Made by a program: the position numbers and the translations under genes. Below are positions 45,222-51,566 of a stretch of DNA of 64,000 bases, piece by piece. The stretch comes from Flavihumibacter sp. UBA7668. Its GTDB lineage: Bacteria; Bacteroidota; Bacteroidia; Chitinophagales; Chitinophagaceae. The notes beneath the pieces are model-generated. The model was not told where the DNA came from, did not search any database, and saw nothing but the letters and a program-made list of their open reading frames with translations. The stretch's first letter is position 1; each line of letters opens with the position of its first letter. The stretch lies in the NCBI RefSeq assembly GCF_002483205.1, contig NZ_DLHM01000005.1:261951-325950 (forward strand). The letters run 5' to 3'.

Positions 45222-45814
45222 TAATTATTGGTTCAGGTGGACATGCAAGGGTAATTGCCGAAATTCTCAAAGAACAGGGGATTTGGAATATTAGCTTCTG
45301 GGTAGATCAGCCTTCTGATTCAATTGTAAATGAGTTTTCAGTTTTTAAACGAGAACAACAATCCATTGAAGAGGTAATTATTGGAATTGGTGATAACCGA
45401 ATTCGGGAAAAAATCTGCAAAAATAATAGCTATGTTTTTACCACTGCCATACATCCCAAAGCCATCATTTCAAATTATTGTGAAATTGGTTTGGGAACTG
45501 TTTGTATGGCCGGTGTTATCCTGAATACCAATTCAGTAGTCGGAAAACATGTTATTTTAAACACAGGTGCTGTAATTGATCATGATGCCCTAATTGGTGA
45601 TTTTGTACATATTTCACCCAACGCCACCCTGGCTGGCGCAGTTACAGTGGGAGAGGGTAGCTGGATTGGGGCGGGTGCAACGGTTATTCAAGGTATAAAA
45701 ATTGGCAAATGGGCTATTATTGGCGCGGGAGCAGTTGTTATAAAAGACGTTCCTGATTTTGCTGTAGTAGTTGGAAATCCAGCCAGAATAATTAAATACA
45801 ATAAGTCGGAATAG
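45218..45814 (+). CDS. pglD: PglD-like UDP-4-amino-sugar N-acetyltransferase
   Basis: A 198-aa NeuD/PglD-family LbH acetyltransferase that acetylates the 4-amino group of the PglE product. The N-terminal Rossmann-like domain begins IIIGSGGHARVIAEIL. The catalytic His is in LNTGAVIDHDALIGDFVHIS, and the hexapeptide helix ends VVVGNPARIIKY. It overlaps pglC by 4 bp (ATGA) and lies 1 bp before pglE. Base composition rises inside this gene: the 5' part resembles the AT-rich cassette, while from roughly 45,500 it resembles the G+C-richer flank. Confidence 0.92.
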   Translation: MIIIGSGGHARVIAEILKEQGIWNISFWVDQPSDSIVNEFSVFKREQQSIEEVIIGIGDNRIREKICKNNSYVFTTAIHPKAIISNYCEIGLGTVCMAGVILNTNSVVGKHVILNTGAVIDHDALIGDFVHISPNATLAGAVTVGEGSWIGAGATVIQGIKIGKWAIIGAGAVVIKDVPDFAVVVGNPARIIKYNKSE

Positions 45815-45815
45815 T

Positions 45816-46955
45816 ATGGACAATCAATCAAAAAAAATTTGGCTCTCTTCTCCCCATATGGGAGGAAAAGAGCTTACCTATGTAACTGAAGCATTCAATA
45901 CCAACTGGATTGCTCCCCTGGGCCCTCATGTAGACAATTTTGAAAAAGATCTGGCCAATTATTCACAAACCAGCTATGCGGCAGCCCTTTCTTCCGGAAC
46001 TGCAGCCATTCATCTTGCATTAATCCTGCTCAATGTTCAGCCTGATGACTTTGTTATTTGTCAGTCCATGACTTTTTCGGCCTCTGCCAATCCAATCAGG
46101 TACCTGGGTGCCACGCCGGTTTTTGTGGACAGTGAGCCCAATACCTGGAACATGGATCCCAATGCGCTGGAAGAAGCCATCAACTATTGCATTTCGAGGA
46201 ATAAATTACCCAAAGCCATCATCCCCGTTCATCTCTATGGCATGCCGGCAAAAATGGAGGCCATTAATCAACTTGCTGCTCAATACGATATTCCGGTTAT
46301 TGAAGATGCCGCTGAAGCCCTCGGGTCAACCAATGATGGTAAAGCCTGCGGCAGCTTTGGAAAACTGGGCGTGCTGAGCTTTAATGGAAATAAAATCATA
46401 ACAACCAGTGGTGGTGGTGCCCTGATTGGTAACGATGCTGAATTAATTCAAAAAGCCCGCTTTCTGGCCACCCAGGCCAGGGATCCGGCCCCCCATTACC
46501 AGCATTCAGAAATAGGCTATAATTACCGCATGAGCAATGTTTGCGCCGGTATCGGAAGAGGGCAAATGGAAGTACTGAACGATCGTGTGGCGCAGCGACG
46601 TGCTAATTTTCAATTGTATGCAAAAGCTTTTCAAGAGCTGCCCGGACTTGAGTTTCAGCCCGAACTGGAAGGCTCTTTTAGCAATCGCTGGCTGACAGCC
46701 ATAACAGTGGATCCAAAGCAATCCGGAGGGGTTGATCGCGAAAAAATCCGGCTTAGCCTGGAAAAACAAAACATAGAAACCCGGCCGCTCTGGAAACCCA
46801 TGCACCTGCAACCGGTCTTCAGCAGTTTCCCTTATTTTGGAGGACAGATAGCAGAAAAATTGTTCGAAAACGGACTCTGCCTCCCCAGCGGCTCCAACCT
46901 GAATTCCGACGATCTCAACCGGGTTATCACTCATTTTAGTTCAGTCTGGCAATAA
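45816..46955 (+). CDS. pglE: PglE-like UDP-4-keto-sugar aminotransferase (DegT/DnrJ/EryC1/StrS)
   Basis: A 379-aa PLP-dependent aminotransferase that would aminate C4 of the 4-keto-6-deoxy sugar made by the PglF-like dehydratase. It starts IWLSSPHMGGKELTYV and has NWIAPLGPHVDNFE, ALSSGTAAIHLALILLNV, the PLP-contact VIEDAAEALGSTNDGKACGS and the Schiff-base Lys in LSFNGNKIITTSGGGALIG. The length matches PglE. It is followed by a 166-bp gap with promoter-like features before pglF. Confidence 0.93.
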   Translation: MDNQSKKIWLSSPHMGGKELTYVTEAFNTNWIAPLGPHVDNFEKDLANYSQTSYAAALSSGTAAIHLALILLNVQPDDFVICQSMTFSASANPIRYLGATPVFVDSEPNTWNMDPNALEEAINYCISRNKLPKAIIPVHLYGMPAKMEAINQLAAQYDIPVIEDAAEALGSTNDGKACGSFGKLGVLSFNGNKIITTSGGGALIGNDAELIQKARFLATQARDPAPHYQHSEIGYNYRMSNVCAGIGRGQMEVLNDRVAQRRANFQLYAKAFQELPGLEFQPELEGSFSNRWLTAITVDPKQSGGVDREKIRLSLEKQNIETRPLWKPMHLQPVFSSFPYFGGQIAEKLFENGLCLPSGSNLNSDDLNRVITHFSSVWQ

Positions 46956-47051
46956 ATTTGCATATACAGCGTACTTAAAAGCCCCGTATTAAACGGGAAT
47001 TATTAAAACTGGTCACGTTAAAATAAAAAATCTTTGAGTTGATATTTATTA

Positions 47052-47096
47052 CTACTTATTTAAGTAGATTTAATAAATAAATGATTCTTATTTTTG
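47052..47096 (+). promoter_or_regulatory. Candidate promoter with dyad upstream of pglF
   Basis: A TATTTTTG box at 47,089-47,096 fits the -7 pattern TAnnTTTG, 25 bp before the ATG. No good -33 TTG sits at the right distance. Just upstream, ctacttatttaagtag (47,052-47,067) is a dyad with 6-bp perfect arms that could bind a regulator. A small stem cccgtattaaacggg (46,983-46,997) follows the pglE stop and may be a weak terminator. Confidence 0.35.
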
Positions 47097-47121
47097 CGGT
47101 GGCTTTCCGTGAAACCTTATT

Positions 47122-48993
47122 ATGCGAAATCAACTACTTAAAGAGCTGACACCCCGGTGGATTCTGTTCCTTATTGAATCATTTTTCCTGGTGTTTGCTT
47201 TCTGGAGTGCAATTTATCTCTCCAACCGCCTTAGTATTTCATTAAGTACGCTTTGGCTATATAAATATGCCTTTGTCGTAAATGCTGTGATTGGTATTAC
47301 CGGCATGGTCATTTTCCACACATTTTCAGGCATCGTTCGTTTTTCCGGCATTCGGGATATTACCCGGGTTGTTAGCTTTGCCCTTTTTCAACTGGTTAGC
47401 TGGCTGATTATCACCAGTATAAGTGCTTCAACCGGGCTGTTTGAATACATCCGCCTGGAACTCCTGCTCATCAACTGTTTCCTGGTAACCTTTCTCTTTA
47501 CCGGCTTCCGGATCTTTGTTCGGGAAGTATTCCAGATCTCCGGAAATTTCCATAAAGGTAAACAACAGAAGCGCCGGATTATGATCTATGGCGCTGCTGA
47601 TATAGGTCTGGCTACCAAAAAAGCCCTTGAAATTGACCAGGATACCAAAATGCAGATCATCGGCTTTATCGATGACAGCATCTCTAAACAGGGGAAAAGC
47701 CTGGATGGTCTCAAAATTTACTCCCCTGAACTGGCCTTCCGCAAGCTCATGGCCCACCACAGAGTGGATGAAATGATCCTGGCGGTGCATAACCTGCCCT
47801 CCGAACGGAAAGAACGCCTCTTCGAATTCTGTTCCTCCCGCGGTGTGAAAGTAACCATCATTCCACCCCTGCAGGAATGGATCAACGGCATCTTCCGGAT
47901 CAATCAGTTAAAAGAACTGACCATCGAATCGCTCCTGGAACGCGATGAAATCAGTATCGATAATATCAGCGCCAAACGTACCTATCACGAAGCAGTGATG
48001 CTGGTTACCGGTGCCGCCGGTTCAATTGGAAGTGAAATCTGTCGCCAGTTATTGAACTATCCCGTAGTTCAGCTGGTATTGCTCGATCAGGCAGAGTCGG
48101 CTCTCCATGATCTTAAACTGGAATTGGAAGGCATGAACAAGCAGGTGGATATCTGCGTGGAAGTTGCCTCCGTTCGCGATAAATACCGAATCGAAAGCAT
48201 TTTCGACCGCTATCGCCCCAATTTTGTCTTCCATGCTGCAGCTTACAAGCATGTACCCATCATGGAATATTTCCCCAGCGAATCGGTGCTTACCAACGTG
48301 AAGGGAACCAAAATAGTGGCCGATGCTGCCCTGAAATTTGATGTACAGAAATTCATCATGGTTTCCACCGATAAGGCGGTTAATCCCACCAATATCATGG
48401 GTGCCTGTAAGCGGGTGGCCGAAATGTATATCCAGAGCCTATCCGATCGCTCTTCCTCTACTGAATTCATTACTACCCGTTTCGGAAACGTACTCGGCTC
48501 CAATGGATCGGTAGTGCCCCTCTTCAAAAAACAGATTCTGCAGGGTGGTCCGGTTACCGTAACCCACCCCGATGTAACCCGATACTTCATGACCATTCCC
48601 GAAGCCTGCCGCCTGGTACTCGAAGCCAGTGTAATGGGCCACGGAGGCGATATCTTTGTATTTGATATGGGCAAGCCGGTGAAAATCATCGACCTGGCCC
48701 GCAAAATGATCCGCCTGGCCGGTTATACCCCGGGTAAAGACATGGAAATCAAATTCACCGGTCTGCGTCCGGGTGAAAAAATGTACGAAGAGTTGTTCAA
48801 AGAATCGGAGAAGCTGCTGGCTACCCACCATCCCCTGATCATGAAGGCCAAGAAAATCGGTATCAACCAGGAATGGCTCGAAAATGAAATCAATGAACTG
48901 GTAGAAGCTGCGCTTCAACACAAACAGCAACGCATCCGCCACCAGATCAAAAACCTGCTTCCCGAATACCAGGAGCATGTATTGGAAGCCTAA
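47122..48993 (+). CDS. pglF: PglF/CapD-like membrane UDP-GlcNAc 4,6-dehydratase
   Basis: A 623-aa membrane-bound nucleotide-sugar dehydratase. Four N-terminal hydrophobic helices (residues ~15-130, for example RWILFLIESFFLVFAFWSAI) precede a CoA-binding-like Rossmann segment (RIMIYGAADIGLATKKAL). The catalytic SDR domain has LVTGAAGSIGSEICRQLL near residues 294-311, FHAAAYKHVPIMEYFP and VSTDKAVNPTNIMGACKR, where Met replaces the usual Tyr as in PglF/FlaA1 enzymes. RFGNVLGSNGSVVPLFKKQI follows. It would make UDP-4-keto-6-deoxy-GlcNAc for pglE and pglD. Composition matches region 1, not the AT-rich cassette. Confidence 0.93.
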   Translation: MRNQLLKELTPRWILFLIESFFLVFAFWSAIYLSNRLSISLSTLWLYKYAFVVNAVIGITGMVIFHTFSGIVRFSGIRDITRVVSFALFQLVSWLIITSISASTGLFEYIRLELLLINCFLVTFLFTGFRIFVREVFQISGNFHKGKQQKRRIMIYGAADIGLATKKALEIDQDTKMQIIGFIDDSISKQGKSLDGLKIYSPELAFRKLMAHHRVDEMILAVHNLPSERKERLFEFCSSRGVKVTIIPPLQEWINGIFRINQLKELTIESLLERDEISIDNISAKRTYHEAVMLVTGAAGSIGSEICRQLLNYPVVQLVLLDQAESALHDLKLELEGMNKQVDICVEVASVRDKYRIESIFDRYRPNFVFHAAAYKHVPIMEYFPSESVLTNVKGTKIVADAALKFDVQKFIMVSTDKAVNPTNIMGACKRVAEMYIQSLSDRSSSTEFITTRFGNVLGSNGSVVPLFKKQILQGGPVTVTHPDVTRYFMTIPEACRLVLEASVMGHGGDIFVFDMGKPVKIIDLARKMIRLAGYTPGKDMEIKFTGLRPGEKMYEELFKESEKLLATHHPLIMKAKKIGINQEWLENEINELVEAALQHKQQRIRHQIKNLLPEYQEHVLEA

Positions 48994-48994
48994 C

Positions 48995-49058
48995 GTCAAA
49001 GACGTCAGACAGGTGTTAGGACAGTGTTAGGTACATGTTAGAACAGTGTTAGAACAGA
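48995..49058 (+). repeat. Dispersed intergenic repeat, copy A (11-bp tandem units)
   Basis: Immediately after the pglF stop comes an inverted pair ACGTC-AAA-GACGT, then GTCAGACAG and four tandem units: GTGTTAGGACA (49,013), GTGTTAGGTACA (49,024), TGTTAGAACA (49,036) and GTGTTAGAACA (49,046). Copies at 49,792, 53,501 and 62,631 share the same order. This copy lacks the right inverted arm. Not recognised as a known element. Confidence 0.85.
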
Positions 49059-49066
49059 ATAAATTG

Positions 49067-49096
49067 AAACCACCCAATTCGGGTGGTTTTTTGTTT
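49067..49096 (+). terminator. Rho-independent terminator closing the polysaccharide operon
   Basis: The perfect stem AAACCACCC (49,067-49,075) / GGGTGGTTT (49,081-49,089) has a 5-nt loop and is followed by a T-rich tail TTTGTTT. It lies about 75 bp after pglF and directly after repeat copy A, so it ends the long operon and insulates the accessory island. Confidence 0.88.
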
Positions 49097-49116
49097 CAAT
49101 AACTACCCGGAAAGAG

Positions 49117-49124
49117 TAAATTTG
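49117..49124 (+). promoter_or_regulatory. Candidate -7 box of the first toxin-antitoxin operon
   Basis: TAAATTTG fits the TAnnTTTG pattern 14 bp before the antitoxin ATG, which would give a very short leader. A TTTG at 49,090-49,093 lies 23 nt upstream, somewhat far for the -33 element. Confidence 0.4.
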
Positions 49125-49138
49125 TATTAAATTCAGGT

Positions 49139-49390
49139 ATGGCAATTCCCTTAATTGATAATGAATTCATGAAATATTGGTCAAAACTGACTGTAGTGGA
49201 GAAAGAATCTCTACTCACAGTGGCGAAGAATTATGTTCATGCAAAACAGGACGAATCCAACAGTTCAGATGCACGTAAAGCTCTTATTGCTGAAGAAAGG
49301 GAAAATTACCTCCAGGGGAAAGGTGTATCCTATACCTGGGAACAGGTGAAAGAAATGGCGCTGGATAAATCAAAAAGACATGGTCTATGA
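49139..49390 (+). CDS. Putative antitoxin of a RelE/ParE-type pair
   Basis: An 83-aa acidic, helical protein (NEFMKYWSKLTVVEKESLLT, then a charged middle and VSYTWEQVKEMALDK). Size, the 11-bp overlap with the following RelE/ParE-like gene and the tail motif YTWEQVKEMA resemble antitoxins that sit before ParE-type toxins in Bacteroidota. No clear DNA-binding motif can be named. It would neutralise the toxin and possibly repress the operon; this is inferred from arrangement. Confidence 0.7.
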   Translation: MAIPLIDNEFMKYWSKLTVVEKESLLTVAKNYVHAKQDESNSSDARKALIAEERENYLQGKGVSYTWEQVKEMALDKSKRHGL

Positions 49391-49673
49391 GCTGGAAATT
49401 CGCCCCTTGGCTACCATTGAAATAGTAGAGGCATTTGACTGGTATGAGTTGCAGAGAGAAGGCCTTGGAATGGAGTTCTTAGCAGAGTTGCAACAGTTTT
49501 ACTTTAGCTTACTTCGAAATCCTCATAGTTATTCTTTTTATGAAATGCCTGTAAGGCAAGGCAAAATCGAACGTTTTCCGTACACAGTGGTATTTGAAGT
49601 AATTGAAACCACTATTGTCGTTTTCAGTGTTTTTATGACAAGTAAAGATCCATCAACAAAACGATCAGGTTAA
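49380..49673 (+). CDS. RelE/ParE-family toxin
   Basis: A 97-aa toxin of the RelE/ParE superfamily. It has the typical start VYELEIRPLATIEIVEAFDW, the middle LGMEFLAELQQFYFSLLRNP and the beta-strand end GKIERFPYTVVFEVIETTIV with VFSVFMTSKDP. In ParE proteins this fold poisons gyrase; in RelE it cuts mRNA. Lack of a clear RelE catalytic set favours the ParE-like side. It shares 11 bp with its antitoxin. Function is by family only. Confidence 0.8.
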   Translation: MVYELEIRPLATIEIVEAFDWYELQREGLGMEFLAELQQFYFSLLRNPHSYSFYEMPVRQGKIERFPYTVVFEVIETTIVVFSVFMTSKDPSTKRSG

Positions 49674-49683
49674 AAACAACAAC

Positions 49684-49790
49684 TCACTCCACTTTCATTT
49701 CCTTTTCAGGCGTAAAGACCAATGAAAAAAACCAGATCCCGTTAAACATCAACAAAACCGGAAATGGTATTTTTAAAATTGCCACCAGCT
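49684..49790 (-). pseudogene. Possible C-terminal remnant of a membrane protein
   Basis: On the minus strand a frame ending at 49,684 encodes a hydrophobic segment (KIPFPVLLMFNGIWFFSLVF) and a charged tail TPEKEMKVE. Upstream of it the frame runs into repeat copy B, so the rest of any gene is missing. It may instead be chance coding; no family is recognised. Confidence 0.25.
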
Positions 49791-49791
49791 T

Positions 49792-49842
49792 TGACGTCTT
49801 AGACGTCAGACAGGTGTTAGTTAGAACAGTGTTAGAACAGAA
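49792..49842 (+). repeat. Dispersed intergenic repeat, copy B (shortened)
   Basis: TGACGTC-TTA-GACGTCA (49,792-49,808) is a perfect 7-bp inverted pair. It is followed by GACAGGTGTTAG and TTAGAACAGTGTTAGAACAGA. Compared with copy A, the middle units are missing and the join falls between two GTTAG units, as expected from slippage or recombination within the array. The 10 bp after the array (ATAAATTGAT/A) also match copy A. Confidence 0.8.
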
Positions 49843-49930
49843 TAAATTGATACCCCGGACTGATTGCATCCAATAGTTCATATGAAAGTAAAGCCCTTAA
49901 TAAATCCGGAACCAAACCACCATCAGCTAA

Positions 49931-50077
49931 CAAGATAAGTTGAATTACCTCCGTGATAGTACGAAGAAGCTAGGATCAAGTTTGGATGAAGTAAGGATAA
50001 ATTTGACCCAAATCCTCGTTTTTCTGTCGCATTTACACTTGATCTATGCGTATACGACCTTTTCAAGATAAGTTGAA
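49931..50077. repeat. 14-bp direct repeats CAAGATAAGTTGAA
   Basis: Exact copies at 49,931-49,944 and 50,064-50,077, 133 bp apart, enclose a non-coding segment. They could mark the ends of a small insertion or a past deletion; nothing else supports an element. Confidence 0.6.
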
Positions 50078-50085
50078 AGTCTTGT

Positions 50086-50129
50086 ACGAGTACGGCACGA
50101 GTACGGGATGAGTACGCCATGAGTACAGA
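50086..50129 (+). repeat. 4 x 11-bp tandem repeat
   Basis: Units are acgagtacggc, acgagtacggg, atgagtacgcc and atgagtacaga. All keep the core GAGTAC. The unit length equals that of the GTGTTAGAACA arrays, about one DNA helical turn. It lies 65 bp upstream of the RHH antitoxin ATG and could be a regulator-binding array or simple slippage product. Confidence 0.85.
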
Positions 50130-50168
50130 AACCCACTTCCACTACCAAAGATATTGGCAAATAATACG

Positions 50169-50194
50169 TATATTTACTTCAATAAAACACGTGT
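50169..50194 (+). promoter_or_regulatory. Candidate promoter/operator of the RHH-PIN operon
   Basis: TATATTTA (50,169-50,176) is a one-mismatch -7 box. The 8-bp palindrome ACACGTGT (50,187-50,194) directly abuts the antitoxin ATG and is placed where a ribbon-helix-helix antitoxin could self-repress. Confidence 0.3.
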
Positions 50195-50440
50195 ATGAGC
50201 ACGAAATTGACCCTGACTATCGATAAAGAAATCATTGAATCAGCCAAACGCTATGCCCAAAGTAAAGGACGCAGTCTCTCTGATCTGGTGGAAAATTATT
50301 TGAAATCCTTGTCAGGCAATAAATCCGGCCAAAACGAAATTTCTCCCCGTATTCGAAGGCTGATGGGTGCCGTTAAACTGCCCGAAAATTTGGACTATAA
50401 AGAGGAGTTGGCAAAAAGCCTGGAGGAAAAATACAGGTAA
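50195..50440 (+). CDS. Ribbon-helix-helix antitoxin (DUF6364-like)
   Basis: An 81-aa protein with the N-terminal RHH fold: beta-strand KLTLTIDKEI, helix IESAKRYAQSKGRSLSDLV, then ENYLKSL. The C-terminal tail (ISPRIRRLMGAVKLPENLD, then YKEELAKSLEEKYR) is the toxin-binding part in this family. It overlaps the PIN gene by one base (TAATG). It likely represses its own promoter as a dimer. Confidence 0.85.
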   Translation: MSTKLTLTIDKEIIESAKRYAQSKGRSLSDLVENYLKSLSGNKSGQNEISPRIRRLMGAVKLPENLDYKEELAKSLEEKYR

Positions 50441-50871
50441 TGACCCACCTCTTTTTATATACCAATATAGTGTTAGATGTGCTGGTCAACAGAGAGCCCT
50501 TTGCAAAGCCTGCAGCAAAGCTCTTCGATCTGGCTGCAGAAGGTAAAATAAAACTCTGTATTTCTGCTTTATCCTATTCGCATATCGCTTACATCATCAA
50601 AAAATATTGCACCCATAAAGAGCTGCTTTTTTTATTAAGGGAACTCGAGCGGTTGACCATAACAATGGATCTCACCAAAGAAATAATCCTAAAAACGGTT
50701 GCAGGAAATGCCAAAGAGCTCGAAGACTCCATTCAATATTTCACCGCATTGTCTGATAAAAAAATCACCGCCATCATTACCCGGAATACAAGAGATTTCA
50801 AAGACAGCATCTTACCGGTTTATACCGCAGAGGAAGCGGTGGGTATGCTGCAGCAGGAATACCAGCAATAA
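50440..50871 (+). CDS. PIN-domain (VapC-like) toxin with altered active site
   Basis: A 143-aa PIN_3-type ribonuclease toxin. Relatives read LFLDTNIVLDLL at the N-terminus, with Asp as first metal ligand. Here it is LFLYTNIVLDVL: residue 7 is TAT (Tyr), one base from GAT. The other acidic and polar positions remain (ELEDSIQYFTAL, AIITRNTRDFKDS). Loss of the first Asp should reduce or abolish RNA cleavage in this family, so the toxin may be dead while the antitoxin stays intact. It ends 2 bp before a decayed gene on the other strand. Confidence 0.85.
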   Translation: MTHLFLYTNIVLDVLVNREPFAKPAAKLFDLAAEGKIKLCISALSYSHIAYIIKKYCTHKELLFLLRELERLTITMDLTKEIILKTVAGNAKELEDSIQYFTALSDKKITAIITRNTRDFKDSILPVYTAEEAVGMLQQEYQQ

Positions 50872-50873
50872 GT

Positions 50874-51418
50874 TTATTTGATGATATAAGACGGAATATA
50901 ATTGTATTTCGGCTTCCGGATCAGTACATCCTGCCCTTTGAAAAATTCATCCACTGCCCGGGTCTCTCCCGCTACAGTTCCATAATCATCCCATCCACAT
51001 CAATATGCAGCAAGGCAATTTTTCCGGAACTGTTTTTTTGCAGGTATTCCTTTGTGGTTTGTAGAATATCGCCTTCAATCGATTCCCGGCTTATTCCATA
51101 CCCACCCGCTCCTTCAAATTGCTGAACAAATTTCCGGTCAGATTCCAGTTCCAGGTCCTCCGGAAATTTTCCGAAAATATCAAAACCGAATACTTTGCGT
51201 GAACTGGCATTTTCCAACAAATCGCGGAAGGATAACAGGCGTACAATAGAAGTACCCTTATAAACCCCAAACTCCAGTATATCGCCCGGTAAGTCAATTA
51301 TCTGCTGGTAAATCTCCAGATGATTCAGAAATTTTCCGATTCGGCTGGTTTCACAGGTCAGGTAAAAACCATTTTCATAATCCCATTTCTTTTCAAGATC
51401 TACTGCGTAATTTTTCAT
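50874..51418 (-). pseudogene. TylF-like methyltransferase, broken by internal deletion and frameshift
   Basis: The first 140 or so codons give a good TylF/macrocin O-methyltransferase-like SAM enzyme: IIDLPGDILEFGVYKGTSIV, VFGFDIFGKFPED and KIALLHIDVD. The frame then changes and stops at 50,972. In another frame the sequence continues DDYGTVAGETRAVDEFFKGQ then DVLIRKPKYNYIPSYIIK and a stop at 50,874, a normal family C-terminus. The usual stretch between HIDVD and DDYG (about 20 residues ending in a GG turn) is missing, so a deletion as well as a shift occurred. It would have methylated a sugar or similar acceptor. Confidence 0.8.
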
Positions 51419-51454
51419 ATAATGCAGCGCTGCCGTTTTTCAGCAAAGTAAGAT

Positions 51455-51563
51455 AGTGAATAATTTCACTGTAAATTTTGTGATAAATTCACAATAATAA
51501 CTTACATGGTGCGTATTTTATCGTTTTTATGCTAAAAAAATGTATTTTGCGTGAAAAATTCAC
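51455..51563. promoter_or_regulatory. Three GTGA...TCAC dyads before the rloA-like gene
   Basis: AGTGAA-TAAT-TTCACT (51,455-51,470), TTGTGA-TAAAT-TCACAA (51,478-51,494) and GTGAA-AAA-TTCAC (51,551-51,563) share the same half-site in an AT-rich 150-bp region. The last abuts the TTG start codon. Repeated dyads suggest cooperative binding by a dimeric repressor; none is encoded next door. Confidence 0.5.
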
Positions 51564-51566
51564 ACA

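Larger units (their letters stand above)
29650..45500. other. AT-rich, probably transferred polysaccharide cassette
   Basis: From inside the 4-epimerase gene to inside the PglD-like gene, base composition is clearly lower in G+C than both flanks. Hand-counted examples are 15/60 in 35,461-35,520 and 20/60 in 40,501-40,560, against 26/60 in 21,001-21,060 and 32/60 in 45,601-45,660. Codons shift to A/T-ending forms. The segment carries a complete Wza/Wzc/Wzx/Wzy set, so it reads as a self-contained serotype-like module. Boundaries are approximate, judged by eye. Confidence 0.75.
49674..50194. other. 521-bp gene-free stretch with repeats and a possible gene remnant
   Basis: No convincing intact gene is present. 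The stretch holds repeat copy B (49,792-49,842), a 14-bp direct repeat CAAGATAAGTTGAA (49,931-49,944 and 50,064-50,077), and a 4 x 11-bp tandem array (50,086-50,129). A minus-strand fragment at 49,684-49,790 (LVAILKIPFPVLLMFNGIWF followed by FSLVFTPEKE) reads like the end of a membrane protein cut off at repeat copy B. It looks like a site of repeated insertion and decay. Confidence 0.6.

Noticed and set aside
48995..49058. Possible CRISPR array, because of short regular repeats
   Set aside because: The units are about 11 bp and directly adjacent, with no spacers and no cas genes nearby.
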